A stretch of DNA of 32,969 nucleotides from Alphaproteobacteria bacterium (lineage in GTDB: Bacteria > Pseudomonadota > Alphaproteobacteria > Micropepsales > Micropepsaceae), in contig JACCXK010000090.1 of the NCBI GenBank assembly GCA_013697055.1, positions 1 to 32,969 on the forward strand, in the 5' to 3' direction. This document shows, piece by piece, positions 24,240 through 32,912 of the stretch (its first letter is position 1; each line of letters begins with the position of its first letter). The notes under the pieces were generated by a model. That model did no database searches. It was not told the origin of the DNA and saw only the letters and a program-made list of their open reading frames with translations. The position numbers and the translations under genes are program-made.

Positions 24240-24264
24240 GGAACCCAGCTCCCGGCTGGCCGTT
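24240..24264 (+). promoter_or_regulatory. EcfG-type general stress promoter of the csbD-like gene
   Basis: GGAAC (24240-24244), 16-base spacer, CGTT (24261-24264): exact match to the EcfG/SigT consensus. It lies 51 bases before the start codon, leaving a leader that ends in the ribosome site GGAGAG (24302-24307). Confidence 0.82.
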
Positions 24265-24315
24265 ATCCTACCAGCGTGTTCCCCGCGCAAAACCCCATAT
24301 TGGAGAGAAAAATCA

Positions 24316-24498
24316 ATGGACAAGGATCGTATTGAAGGTTCGGCTACCCAAGCTAAGGGCGCCATCAAGGAAGTTGCCGGCAAGATCACCGGCGACGCCA
24401 AGTTGCAGGCCGAAGGCGCAGCCGACAAGGCTGCCGGCAAGGTGCAGAATGCCGTAGGCGGCGCCAAGGATGCCGTGTGCGACGCGCTCAAAGACTAA
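24316..24498 (+). CDS. CsbD family stress protein
   Basis: 60 residues, MDKDRIEGSATQAKGAIKEV at the start, a close match to the CsbD consensus (DRIEG..KQ.KG..KE..GK.TGD). Highly hydrophilic and Ala/Gly/Lys-rich, probably intrinsically flexible in solution. CsbD proteins accumulate in general stress and stationary phase; the molecular job is unknown. Start fixed by GGAGAG eight bases upstream. The gene has its own EcfG-like promoter and a terminator just after it, so it is an independent stress gene. Confidence 0.9.
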   Translation: MDKDRIEGSATQAKGAIKEVAGKITGDAKLQAEGAADKAAGKVQNAVGGAKDAVCDALKD

Positions 24499-24520
24499 CC
24501 GGTTTGCTAAAATGCGATGG

Positions 24521-24551
24521 GCCCGGTCCCCTGTTGGGGGCCGGGCTTTTT
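24521..24551 (+). terminator. Rho-independent terminator of the CsbD gene
   Basis: GCCCGGTCCCC (24521-24531), loop TGTT, GGGGGCCGGGC (about 24535-24545, one T-G wobble), then TTTTT. Lies 22 bases after the stop codon. Confidence 0.88.
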
Positions 24552-24598
24552 CGTGAGATTGTCGCGGCGCGGCGCCATGCTGCCCTAAAGGAATTTTC

Positions 24599-26380
24599 AT
24601 GATCCGTTTTCTATCCTGGCTGCGCGACTTGTTGATGTCGGTGGTGAACCTGTTCGCCAAGGCGGTCGTGCTGGTGATCCTGCTTGTCGCCATCCTGCTG
24701 GTGGTTTCGCTGGCGCGCGGCGACGGGCTGCCGGGCAACATGGTGCTGGCGCTGGACCTGCGCCAGCCGATCGATGACAGCGCCGCCGCCCCCGGCAGCA
24801 TCTTCACGCCAAAGCGCGCGACCGTGATGGACGTGGTTCTCGGCCTGGACGCCGCCGGCCGCGACGCCCGCGTCAAGGGTGTGGTGATGAAGCTGGGCAA
24901 TGGCGCGCTGTCCACCGCCGAGGCCCAGGAGATCGGGGCCGCCATTCACCGCTTCCAGGCCAAGGGCAAATTCGTCACCGCCCAGGCCTCCGCCTTTTTC
25001 GGTGCCGGCCTGGGCGACTATCTGGCCGCCAGCGCCGCCAATGAAATCTGGGTGATGCCCAAGAGCCCCTTCTCGGTGTCCGGCGCGGGGGGCGGCGAAG
25101 TGTTCCTGCGCGGCACCCTGGACAAGATCGATGCCGTGCCCCAGATCGCCAAGCGCGCCGAATACAAGAGCGCCGCCGACATGATGATGGAAAAGCAGAT
25201 GTCGCCCGCTGACCGCGAGCAGCTTACGGCGCTGTTCAACTCGGTCTATGACGGCGCGGTCAAGGAGATGGCCGCTAACCGCCACATCACCGCGCCCGAA
25301 GTCATCGCCGCGCTGGAGGCCAGCCCGCAATTTGCCGAGGATGCGAAGAGCCGCCGGCTGGTGGACCGCATCGGTTATGACGACGAAGCCCGCGCCGCCG
25401 CCACCGCCCGCGCCGGCAGCGGCGCCAAATCGGTCAAGTTCGCCGACTATATGAAGAATACCGACGAGCGTTTCGGCGCCGCCAATATCGCCATTGTCGA
25501 GGCGGCTGGTGAAATCCACGACGGCACCGCCGGCAATTCGCTGCTCAACGCCTCATCGGGCATCGCCAGCGACGACCTGTCGGCGGCGATCCGCCAGGCG
25601 GCACAGGACAAGACCATCAAGGCCATCGTGCTGCGGGTGGATTCGCCCGGCGGCTCGGTGACCGCGTCCGACCAGATCCTGCATGCCGTGAAGGTGGCGC
25701 AGAAGGCGGGCAAGCCGGTGGTGGTCTCGATGGGGGGGGTGGCCGCTTCGGGCGGCTATTACATCTCGCTCAGCGCCAACAAAATCGTGGCCGAGCCCGG
25801 CACCATCACCGGCTCCATCGGCGTGCTGACCGGCAAGGTCAGTTTTGGCAAGACCTTGAACCTAGTGGGCGCCAATGCCGAGACGGTGGCGGTGGGCAAG
25901 AACACCTTGATGGACTCGCCGCTGCAGCCTTTCACCGACGAGCAATGGGCCAACCTCAATCACCAGGCCGATGTGATCTATGACGATTTCACCGCCAAGG
26001 TGGCGGCCGGCCGCAAGCTGCCGCTGGAAAAGGTGCGTGACGCCGCCCGCGGCCGCGTGTGGTCCGGCACCGACGCCAAGGCGCATGGGCTGGTGGACAT
26101 GCTGGGCGGTTTCTGGACCGCGGCGGATCAGGCGGCCAGCCTGGGCGGGGTTTCCGCCGACACGATGGCCTTCCGCATCTATCCGCGCCGAACCGGCCTG
26201 TTGGCCCGGTTGGGGGCGCTTTCGGGCGGGCTGGACGCCAGCCTGGCGATGTTCGGGCGGATCGAATCGCTCCTCAACCTGCCGGCTTTGCAGGCCCTTT
26301 TGGGCGAGGTTTCCAGCCTGCCCCAGGGCGGGCCCGGCAGTTCCCTGCAGCTTCGGGCGACGCATCTGCCCCGGCCGTGA
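24599..26380 (+). CDS. sppA: Signal peptide peptidase SppA, 67-kDa type
   Basis: 593 residues, the long two-domain form. N-terminal membrane anchor (residues 22-38), then two ClpP-like halves. The Ser/Lys dyad is split between them as in E. coli: Lys190 in EYKSAAD of the first half and Ser384 in GGVAASGGYYIS of the second; VDSPGGSV (348-354) forms the oxyanion region. It degrades leftover signal peptides in the inner membrane, with the active site on the periplasmic side. Flanked by a terminator upstream and a promoter downstream, so probably transcribed alone. The C-terminal 50 residues are low in conservation. Confidence 0.95.
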   Translation: MIRFLSWLRDLLMSVVNLFAKAVVLVILLVAILLVVSLARGDGLPGNMVLALDLRQPIDDSAAAPGSIFTPKRATVMDVVLGLDAAGRDARVKGVVMKLGNGALSTAEAQEIGAAIHRFQAKGKFVTAQASAFFGAGLGDYLAASAANEIWVMPKSPFSVSGAGGGEVFLRGTLDKIDAVPQIAKRAEYKSAADMMMEKQMSPADREQLTALFNSVYDGAVKEMAANRHITAPEVIAALEASPQFAEDAKSRRLVDRIGYDDEARAAATARAGSGAKSVKFADYMKNTDERFGAANIAIVEAAGEIHDGTAGNSLLNASSGIASDDLSAAIRQAAQDKTIKAIVLRVDSPGGSVTASDQILHAVKVAQKAGKPVVVSMGGVAASGGYYISLSANKIVAEPGTITGSIGVLTGKVSFGKTLNLVGANAETVAVGKNTLMDSPLQPFTDEQWANLNHQADVIYDDFTAKVAAGRKLPLEKVRDAARGRVWSGTDAKAHGLVDMLGGFWTAADQAASLGGVSADTMAFRIYPRRTGLLARLGALSGGLDASLAMFGRIESLLNLPALQALLGEVSSLPQGGPGSSLQLRATHLPRP

Positions 26381-26412
26381 TCTCAACTCCACAGCATCGG
26401 CAAGGAAACTGC

Positions 26413-26440
26413 TTGCTGCTGGGGGTTCTTGAATTATAGT
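26413..26440 (+). promoter_or_regulatory. Putative sigma-70 promoter of xseB-dxs
   Basis: TTGCTG (26413-26418), 16-base spacer, TATAGT (26435-26440), in the 141-base gap between sppA and xseB. A perfect inverted repeat sits between it and the start codon. Confidence 0.5.
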
Positions 26441-26473
26441 TGCCGTGTGCGGGGGCACGAAGCTGGTTTGGCG

Positions 26474-26497
26474 GCACCATAATTGCGATTATGGTGC
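26474..26497 (+). promoter_or_regulatory. Perfect hairpin or operator in the xseB leader
   Basis: GCACCATAAT (26474-26483), loop TGCG, ATTATGGTGC (26488-26497): a perfect 10-bp stem with a 4-nt loop, 24 bases before the xseB ATG and downstream of the putative -10 element. No T-run follows. It could be a dimeric repressor site or a structured RNA leader covering the start region. Confidence 0.6.
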
Positions 26498-26521
26498 ACC
26501 GCAGTTTCGGTTGTTTCCGAA

Positions 26522-26800
26522 ATGACATATTCGCTGGAGCCCTTCGCCATTCCCCCCGCAAAAGCTGACAAGGCCATCGAGGAGTTGAGCTTCGAAGGCG
26601 CGCTCAAGGAACTTGAAGCCATTGTCTCGCGCCTGGAGCAGGGCGAGGTGGATCTTGAGGATTCCATCGCACTGTACGAACGCGGCCAGGCGCTGAAGGC
26701 GCATTGCGAGACCAAGCTGAAATCGGCCGAAGGGCGGCTGGAGAAAATCGTGCTGGGCGCGGGCGGACCGCAAATCGGCGAGAAAATGGAAACGGCTTGA
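26522..26800 (+). CDS. xseB: Exodeoxyribonuclease VII small subunit
   Basis: 92 residues with the XseB signature: [20 protein letters not shown] followed by [19 protein letters not shown]. Two helices form a coiled-coil that binds the large subunit XseA in single-strand DNA degradation in the cytosol. The ATG at 26522 gives the usual family length; a longer in-frame start at 26483 would place the leader hairpin inside the coding region. dxs follows 31 bases downstream, as in many proteobacteria, but the usual ispA between them is absent. Confidence 0.94.
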   Translation: MTYSLEPFAIPPAKADKAIEELSFEGALKELEAIVSRLEQGEVDLEDSIALYERGQALKAHCETKLKSAEGRLEKIVLGAGGPQIGEKMETA

Positions 26801-26831
26801 ACCACCGATTCAAACAAGAGAATTTTGGCGC

Positions 26832-28769
26832 ATGAACATTCCCAATACCAAGACCCCGTTGCTGGACCAGGTGGACCTGCCCGAAGACCTGCGCAAGCTG
26901 GACAAATCGCAGCTGCGCCAGTTCGCCGATGAGCTTCGCACCGACCTGATCGACATTGTTTCCGTGACCGGAGGTCACTTTGGTGCGGGACTGGGCGTGG
27001 TCGAGCTGACCACGGCGTTGCACTATGTGTTCGACACGCCCAAGGACCGCATCATCTGGGACGTCGGCCACCAGGCCTATCCCCACAAGATCCTCACCGG
27101 CCGCCGCGCCCGCATGCGCACCCTGCGCCAGGGCGGTGGCCTTTCCGGTTTCACCAAGCGCAGCGAGAGCGAATATGACCCGTTCGGCGCGGCGCACTCT
27201 TCGACCTCCATCTCGGCTGGTGTCGGCATGGCGGTGGCGCGCGACCTCAAGGGCGGCGACAACAATGTGGTGGCGGTGATCGGCGACGGCTCGATGAGCG
27301 CCGGCATGGCCTATGAAGCCATGAACAATGCCGGCGCCAACAAGAACCGGCTGATCGTCATCCTCAACGACAATGACATGTCCATCGCCCCGCCGGTCGG
27401 CGCGATGAGCGCCTATCTGGCGCGGCTGGTGTCGTCGCGTTCCTATACCGGCATCCGCAACCTGGCCAAGCGGTGGGCGCGCAAGCTGTTGCCGCGCGGG
27501 CTTTTCAAGGTCGCCCAGCGCACCGAGGAATATGCCCGCGGCATGGCGATGGGCGGCACCCTGTTCGAGGAGATGGGCTTCTTTTATGTCGGCCCGATCG
27601 ACGGCCATAATTTGGATCACCTGGTGCCGGTGCTGGAGAATGTGCGCGACACCATGAAGGGCCCGGTGCTGGTGCATGTGGTGACCAAGAAGGGCCACGG
27701 CTATGCCCCCGCCGAAGCCGCCGCCGACAAATACCACGCCGTCACCAAGTTCACCGTGCTGACCGGCGAGCAGTCCAAGTCCACCCCCAAGTCGCCGCAA
27801 TACCAGAAGGTGTTCGGCGAGGCGCTGATCGCGGAAGCCAAGAAGGACAGCCGCATCGTCGCCATCACCGCCGCCATGCCGTCGGGCACCGGCGTCGATC
27901 TGTTCGAAAAGGCCTTCCCGGAACGCACCTTCGACGTCGGCATTGCCGAGCAGCATGGCGTGACTTTCGCCGCGGGCCTCGCCACCGAAGGCATGAAGCC
28001 CTTCTGCGCCATCTATTCCACCTTCCTGCAGCGCGCCTATGACCAGGTGGTGCATGACGTGGCGATCCAGTCGCTGCCGGTGCGCTTCGCCATGGACCGC
28101 GCAGGTCTGGTGGGCGCCGACGGCTGCACCCATGCCGGCTCGTTCGACATCGCCTATCTGGCGGCGCTGCCCAACTTCGTCATCATGGCCCCCTCCGACG
28201 AGGCCGAACTGACCCACATGGTGGCCACCGCCGCCCAGATCGACGACCGGCCCAGCGCGCTGCGCTATCCGCGCGGCGAGGGCACGGGCGTGGCGCGTCC
28301 CGCCGAAGGCATTCCGCTGGAGATCGGCAAGGGCCGCATCATCAAGCAGGGCAACAACATCGCCATCCTGAATTTCGGCACCCGCATGACACAGGTGTTG
28401 CTGGCGTCGGAACGCATGGGCGGCTACGGCCTGTCGGCGACCATCGCCGATGCGCGCTTTGCCAAGCCCCTGGACACCGACCTGATCCGCCGCCTGGCCA
28501 AGGAGCACGAAGTCCTCATCACCATCGAGGAAGGCTCGGCCGGCGGCTTCGGCGCCCACGTCATGCATTTCCTGGCGCATGACGGGCTTTTGGACCGCGG
28601 TCTCAAGGTCCGTCCCATGACCTTGCCGGATGTGTTCCAGGATCATGACAGTCCTGAGAAGATGTATGCCCAGGCGGGCCTGGATGCGGATGGCATTTTG
28701 CGCACCGTTCTGCTGGCGCTGGGGCGGGGATCGGAAGTCTCGCACCTGGCGGCTGGAAAGCTGGCCTAA
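26832..28769 (+). CDS. dxs: 1-deoxy-D-xylulose-5-phosphate synthase
   Basis: 645 residues, full length. Condenses pyruvate and glyceraldehyde 3-phosphate with thiamine diphosphate, the first and flux-controlling step of the MEP isoprenoid pathway. Seen: [16 protein letters not shown], the TPP/Mg motif [18 protein letters not shown] with NDNDMS, the catalytic Glu in [12 protein letters not shown], and [11 protein letters not shown] near residue 422. AGAGAATTTTGGCGC precedes the ATG. Co-transcribed with xseB; a palindromic repeat separates it from the methyltransferase gene. Confidence 0.97.
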   Translation: MNIPNTKTPLLDQVDLPEDLRKLDKSQLRQFADELRTDLIDIVSVTGGHFGAGLGVVELTTALHYVFDTPKDRIIWDVGHQAYPHKILTGRRARMRTLRQGGGLSGFTKRSESEYDPFGAAHSSTSISAGVGMAVARDLKGGDNNVVAVIGDGSMSAGMAYEAMNNAGANKNRLIVILNDNDMSIAPPVGAMSAYLARLVSSRSYTGIRNLAKRWARKLLPRGLFKVAQRTEEYARGMAMGGTLFEEMGFFYVGPIDGHNLDHLVPVLENVRDTMKGPVLVHVVTKKGHGYAPAEAAADKYHAVTKFTVLTGEQSKSTPKSPQYQKVFGEALIAEAKKDSRIVAITAAMPSGTGVDLFEKAFPERTFDVGIAEQHGVTFAAGLATEGMKPFCAIYSTFLQRAYDQVVHDVAIQSLPVRFAMDRAGLVGADGCTHAGSFDIAYLAALPNFVIMAPSDEAELTHMVATAAQIDDRPSALRYPRGEGTGVARPAEGIPLEIGKGRIIKQGNNIAILNFGTRMTQVLLASERMGGYGLSATIADARFAKPLDTDLIRRLAKEHEVLITIEEGSAGGFGAHVMHFLAHDGLLDRGLKVRPMTLPDVFQDHDSPEKMYAQAGLDADGILRTVLLALGRGSEVSHLAAGKLA

Positions 28770-28777
28770 ATTTCCCG

Positions 28778-28856
28778 ATGTCATGGCCGGGCTTGATCCG
28801 GCCATCCATGTCGCAGACGGAAAGATGGATGGCCGCCTCAAGGGCGGCCATGACAT
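28778..28856. repeat. Palindromic intergenic repeat between dxs and the RNA methyltransferase
   Basis: Outer arms ATGTCATGGCCG (28778-28789) and CGGCCATGACAT (28845-28856) are perfect complements and enclose two further hairpins (GGCCGG..TTGAT..CCGGCC and GGCCGCC..TCAA..GGGCGGCC). Same family as the repeat at 23632-23715. Confidence 0.75.
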
Positions 28857-28865
28857 GGTGAGTTT

Positions 28866-29906
28866 GTGAAAACCTGCATCCATTTTGGCACCTGCGGCGG
28901 CTGTTCGCTGCAGGATCTGGCCCCCGCCAATTACGCGGCAGGAAAGCGCGCCATGATGCAGAACGCGCTGATGAAGGCGGGCGTTACCGCTGAGGTGCTG
29001 GCGCCCGTTATCGTAAGCCCGCGCTCACGCCGCCGCGCCGTGTTCAAACTCGCCAAAGGCGCAATCGGCTTTCATGCCGCCAGAAGCCATTCCATCGTGG
29101 ACATGCGCGAATGCCTGGTGCTGACATCGGGCCTGTTTGAACTGGCGCAGCAGTTGCGCACCCGGCTGGCCTTCCTGAAAGAACCCGCCGAAGTCCATGT
29201 CACCGAGACATTGACCGGGTTCGACCTGGCCGTCCGCAGCCCGCAGAAACTGTCACCGGCGCTGAACGCGCTGATGGCCGAGGCGTTGGCGGGCCTGGAT
29301 ATCGCGCGCGCGGTGTTCAACAACGCTCTGGTGCTGGAGAGTGCCCCGCCGCAGGTGGAAGAGGGCGGGGTGCGGGTCACCCTGCCGCCGCAAGCCTTCC
29401 TGCAATCCACCCGCGAAGGCGAGGCGGCGCTGCAGGAGCGGGTGCTCGGGATCGTAGGCAAGGCCAAAACTGTCTGTGACCTGTTCGCGGGCCTCGGCAC
29501 CTTCGCGCTGCCGCTGGCGAAAAAGGCCAGGGTCCATGCCGTGGAGCAGGACGCGCCCGCGCTGGCGGCCTTGGCGACCGCGGCGCGTGGTGAGAAGGGG
29601 CTCAAGCCCGTCACCACCGAACAGCGCGATCTGTTCAAACTGCCCCTGACCCCGGTGGAACTCGCTCCCTATAACGCCGTGGTGCTGGACCCGCCCCGCG
29701 CGGGTGCGGAGGCGCAAGCCCGCGCCCTGGCCAGGTCGAAGGTTCCCATCATCGCTTACGTCTCCTGCGATGCCGCCACGTTTGCCCGGGATGCCGCCCT
29801 GCTGCTGGCCGGGGGTTACCGGCTGGGGCCTGTCAGCCCGATAGACCAATTCCTCTGGTCGTCGCATATTGAGCTGGTCGCGGGGTTTAAGCGGGCAGGG
29901 GCTTGA
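28866..29906 (+). CDS. 23S rRNA (uracil-5-)-methyltransferase, TrmA/RlmC-RlmD family
   Basis: 346 residues. N-terminal Fe-S cluster cysteines Cys4, Cys10, Cys13 and Cys83 (CIHFGTCGGC ... RECL). The SAM fold has FLQST (the Gln used with uracil), DLFAGLGTFALPLA, VLDPPRAG and the catalytic cysteine in YVSCDAATFARD. It forms 5-methyluridine in rRNA. There is no N-terminal TRAM domain, which fits RlmC rather than RlmD, but alphaproteobacterial members often lack it, so the exact target is open. The start is GTG at 28866, right after the palindromic repeat. Its stop overlaps the next start (TTGA). Confidence 0.92.
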   Translation: MKTCIHFGTCGGCSLQDLAPANYAAGKRAMMQNALMKAGVTAEVLAPVIVSPRSRRRAVFKLAKGAIGFHAARSHSIVDMRECLVLTSGLFELAQQLRTRLAFLKEPAEVHVTETLTGFDLAVRSPQKLSPALNALMAEALAGLDIARAVFNNALVLESAPPQVEEGGVRVTLPPQAFLQSTREGEAALQERVLGIVGKAKTVCDLFAGLGTFALPLAKKARVHAVEQDAPALAALATAARGEKGLKPVTTEQRDLFKLPLTPVELAPYNAVVLDPPRAGAEAQARALARSKVPIIAYVSCDAATFARDAALLLAGGYRLGPVSPIDQFLWSSHIELVAGFKRAGA

Positions 29907-30748
29907 AGAAATATCTTATCGCGCTGGGGGTGGTACTAGTGCTGGCACTGGGCGGCACGGGGCTGTGGCTCCTGCATCAGCCGGCACGCGCTGCCGATAC
30001 CCCCACTTCCGATACCAAAGAGTCCGACCTGTCGGATTTCAGCCAATGGGCGGTGGTGCTGGTGGCGGGCGATTACCGTGCCCATTCCGGCGCGCCCTCC
30101 AAGGTATTCGACAATGCCCGCCACGATCTGGCCGCCGCCTTCACCAAGATCGGCTTCAAAAAGGCCAACATGGTGCAATTCTCGGTGGACTATGATGACA
30201 GCACCCAGCACACCGGCATTCCCGAGATTGCCGCCGCCATGCACGAGGCCGCCGCCAAGGCCAAGGCCGGCTGCCTGATCTATTTCACCTCCCATGGCGT
30301 GCCGACCGGCATCATCATGGGCGAGGCCGTGCTGGGACCGGAGCAGATGCGCGACATGGTGAACAGCGCCTGCGGCAAGCGTCCGGCGGTGATCGTGATG
30401 TCGTCCTGCTATTCGGGCCAGTTCGTTGCGCCGTTGCAGGCGGACAACCGCATCATCATGACGGCCTCGCGCCCCGACCGCACCAGCTTCGGCTGCGGCG
30501 AGCTGGACCAATACACTTTCTTCGACGATTGCTTCCTGCGCGCCATGGCGATCTCCGGCGATTTTCCCGGCCTGGGCGCAGGCGTGCAGCAATGCGTGTC
30601 GGTGCGCGAGCAGCAGATGAAGGCGACGCCGCCGTCGGAGCCGCAGGTCAGTGTCGGCTCCGCCGTGACGTTCACCTTGCGTTGGCGCGACATGCCGCCG
30701 TCCGGACCGTTCCGTGCGCCGCCGGGCGATAACAAACAACCGACATGA
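29903..30748 (+). CDS. C13 (legumain-like, caspase-fold) peptidase, membrane-anchored
   Basis: 281 residues. An N-terminal helix (YLIALGVVLVLALGGTGLWLL, residues 4-24) should anchor it with the body outside the cytoplasm. The core shows the clan CD dyad: His131 in IYFTSHG and Cys169 in VIVMSSCYSG, each after a hydrophobic beta-strand, as in legumains and caspases. Bacterial C13 proteins are mostly uncharacterised. Several extra Cys (FGCGELDQ, DDCFL, QQCVS) suggest disulfides in the periplasm. TTG start at 29903 overlaps the methyltransferase stop; its own stop overlaps an ATG (30745) of the quinoprotein gene, so translation is probably coupled on both sides. Target proteins unknown. Confidence 0.84.
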   Translation: MKKYLIALGVVLVLALGGTGLWLLHQPARAADTPTSDTKESDLSDFSQWAVVLVAGDYRAHSGAPSKVFDNARHDLAAAFTKIGFKKANMVQFSVDYDDSTQHTGIPEIAAAMHEAAAKAKAGCLIYFTSHGVPTGIIMGEAVLGPEQMRDMVNSACGKRPAVIVMSSCYSGQFVAPLQADNRIIMTASRPDRTSFGCGELDQYTFFDDCFLRAMAISGDFPGLGAGVQQCVSVREQQMKATPPSEPQVSVGSAVTFTLRWRDMPPSGPFRAPPGDNKQPT

Positions 30749-30759
30749 CGGGGATGGCC

Positions 30760-32718
30760 ATGAAAAATCGCATTATGGGAATTCTGGCGCTGGGCGTCCT
30801 CGCAGGCGGGGCGCAAGGCCAATCCTCCGGAGGGGCCAGCGAGTGGAAGGATTGGGGCGGCAGCAGCGCCCGGATGAACTATTCGCCGCTGAAACAGATC
30901 ACCGCAACCAATGTCGCCGGGCTGAAGCCGGTCTGGGTGTGGGACAGCGGCAAGTTCGGACGGACCTGGGAAACAAGGCCGCTCCTGATCGACGGATTGC
31001 TCTATCTGACCGAAAGCCAGAGCGGCGATACCATCGCGCTGGAGCCGGAAACCGGCAAGCTGGTGTGGCGCGCCAAGCCGCCCGTTACGGTCGGCGCCGG
31101 GCTCAATCGCCGCAGCTTTGCCTATTGGGCCGGCGACGGCGCGATGAAGCCCCGGCTGGTGGCCATCTGGGGCCATAAGGTGTTCGGCTATGACCTGAAG
31201 ACCGGCCAACTGTCGTCGGACTGGCCCACCACCGGGCTGGAGATCGGCCTGCCCAATCCCGCCGAAGGTGGAAAGATCGGCGGCGGTGTCCAGTCCAATT
31301 CGCCGCCCATCATTTACAAAAACATGATCATCACCATGGGCGCGACCGGCTTCCTGCCGCCGCCGGCCCAGCCCGCCGATCCCCATGCCAATGATCTGCG
31401 CACCGGCAAGCTGCTCTGGACGGCACGCATCATCCCCGGCAAGGGCGAGCCGGGCGGCGACAGCTGGGGGCCGGACACGCAGAACACGGTCAGCATGGGC
31501 GGCTGGGGCCACATGACGCTGGATGAAGCCACGGGCACCATCTATGTCCCCACCGATTCCCCCAATCCCGATTATGTCGGCATCTGGCGGCCGGGCGACA
31601 ATGCCGGCTCGGGCTCCACCGTCGCCATCGACGCCGCCACCGGCAAGATCAAGTGGCGCTTCCAGGAGATGCATCACGGCATCTTCGACTTGGATACCAA
31701 TGCCGCGGCGGCGCCGCTGACGGTCACCAAGGATGGCAAGCGCGTGAAGGTGGTAGTGCAGCCCACCAAGCAGGCGATGATCTGGATCCTGGATGCGGCG
31801 ACGGGCAAGCCCATCCATCCCTGGGAAGAACGGCCCGTGGCGCAAAGCCAGATCCCGGGCGAAAAATCATCGCCCACCCAGCCCTTCACCATTTCGCCGC
31901 CGCCGCTGATCCCCGCGACGGTGAAGCGCGATCATCTCAGCCAGCTGTCCGAGCAGGCCAATGCCGAATGCAAGGCGCTGTTCGACGAGCGCAAGCTGGA
32001 AGATGTCGGTCCCTTCTCGGTGCCCAAGGGCGGCGGAGTCTGGGCGTTCAACAGCATCGGCGCCATCGGCGGCATGGACTGGGGCGGGGTTTCGATTGAT
32101 CCGGAGCGCGGGCTGGCCTTTGCCAATGTGGACAATATGCCCACCATGATCACGGTGACCCCGACCTCCGACGGGGTCAAAGGCAATGGCGGCCTGCATT
32201 CCAATGTCGGCAATGTGCGGTTTCACGACAAGGGCGGCCGCAGCTGCAATGGCGGGCTTCAGGGCGAGCTGGTCGCAGTCAATCTGGGATCGGGCAAGAT
32301 CGCCTGGCGCGTGCCGCTGGGCTCACTGGAAGAGGAAGTCGGTCCCGGCGCCAAGGACATGGGCGCGGCCAGCATCGGGCCGACCCTGGCGACGCGCGGC
32401 GGTGTGGTGTTTGCGGCGGCGTCCGACGACCATTTCTACGCCCATGACACGGCGACAGGCCGCAAGCTGTGGGAAACCAAAATGCCGGCGTCTTCCGATG
32501 CCGGGCCGATGACCTATACCGGCAAGGATGGCCGCCAGTATGTGGTGATCGCCGCCGGCGGGCCGGGCAATGCGCACCGGCCGTCACCGCGGGAGAATGC
32601 CGTCTACCACCAGGTGCTGATCGCCTTTGCCCTGCCCAAGGCGGGTGAGGCGCCGGTCGATATCCTGGGGCCATACCCTGCGCGCAAGCAGGGCCCGGGA
32701 CCGTGGCCGCCGAATTAA
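30760..32718 (+). CDS. PQQ-dependent quinoprotein dehydrogenase, exported
   Basis: About 652 residues: signal peptide (MKNRIMGILALGVLAGGAQG) and an eight-bladed propeller with repeated motifs (EPETGKLVW, DLKTGQLSS, DAATGKIKW, DTATGRKLW). FQEMHHGIFDLD holds Asp310/Asp312 in the catalytic Asp region of glucose/alcohol quinoproteins. No haem c motif and no membrane domain. Distinct from the paralogue at 11175 (Sec rather than Tat signal, different inserts). The ATG at 30760 is chosen for GGGGA just upstream; ATG at 30745 overlaps the peptidase stop and is an alternative. Substrate unknown; the coupling to a C13 peptidase gene is unusual. Confidence 0.87.
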   Translation: MKNRIMGILALGVLAGGAQGQSSGGASEWKDWGGSSARMNYSPLKQITATNVAGLKPVWVWDSGKFGRTWETRPLLIDGLLYLTESQSGDTIALEPETGKLVWRAKPPVTVGAGLNRRSFAYWAGDGAMKPRLVAIWGHKVFGYDLKTGQLSSDWPTTGLEIGLPNPAEGGKIGGGVQSNSPPIIYKNMIITMGATGFLPPPAQPADPHANDLRTGKLLWTARIIPGKGEPGGDSWGPDTQNTVSMGGWGHMTLDEATGTIYVPTDSPNPDYVGIWRPGDNAGSGSTVAIDAATGKIKWRFQEMHHGIFDLDTNAAAAPLTVTKDGKRVKVVVQPTKQAMIWILDAATGKPIHPWEERPVAQSQIPGEKSSPTQPFTISPPPLIPATVKRDHLSQLSEQANAECKALFDERKLEDVGPFSVPKGGGVWAFNSIGAIGGMDWGGVSIDPERGLAFANVDNMPTMITVTPTSDGVKGNGGLHSNVGNVRFHDKGGRSCNGGLQGELVAVNLGSGKIAWRVPLGSLEEEVGPGAKDMGAASIGPTLATRGGVVFAAASDDHFYAHDTATGRKLWETKMPASSDAGPMTYTGKDGRQYVVIAAGGPGNAHRPSPRENAVYHQVLIAFALPKAGEAPVDILGPYPARKQGPGPWPPN

Positions 32719-32761
32719 AGCCGACGCGCCGGGAGACAATCAGTCGGTGCCTCGCGCGCTC

Positions 32762-32912
32762 CTGTCATCCCCGGCGAGCGCGAACGAAGTGAGCGTGAGG
32801 GAGTTCCTAGCGGCAGCGTAGGAACGACCCAGGTGGAATGACCGGGTGTGATCTGACCACCTGGGTTCCCTTCCCCTCGCATCGCGATGCGATGCTCGGC
32901 CGGGAATGACAG
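32762..32912. repeat. Nested palindromic element, about 150 bp, with imperfect terminal inverted repeats
   Basis: The ends CTGTCATCCCCGGCGAGC and GCTCGGCCGGGAATGACAG are imperfect inverted repeats. Inside are GTTCCTA / TAGGAAC (32803-32809, 32819-32825), ACCCAGGTGG / CCACCTGGGT (32827-32836, 32857-32866) and the 16-bp palindrome TCGCATCGCGATGCGA (32877-32892). It contains no coding frame. It looks like a miniature dispersed repeat of the kind found between genes in alphaproteobacteria; the rest of the right end (to 32969) shows nothing recognisable. Confidence 0.7.

Noticed and set aside
26604-28883. Very long open frame on the minus strand opposite dxs
   Set aside because: Its translation is an Arg/His/Gly-rich composition typical of antisense frames in GC-rich genes, and the plus strand encodes unmistakable Dxs.
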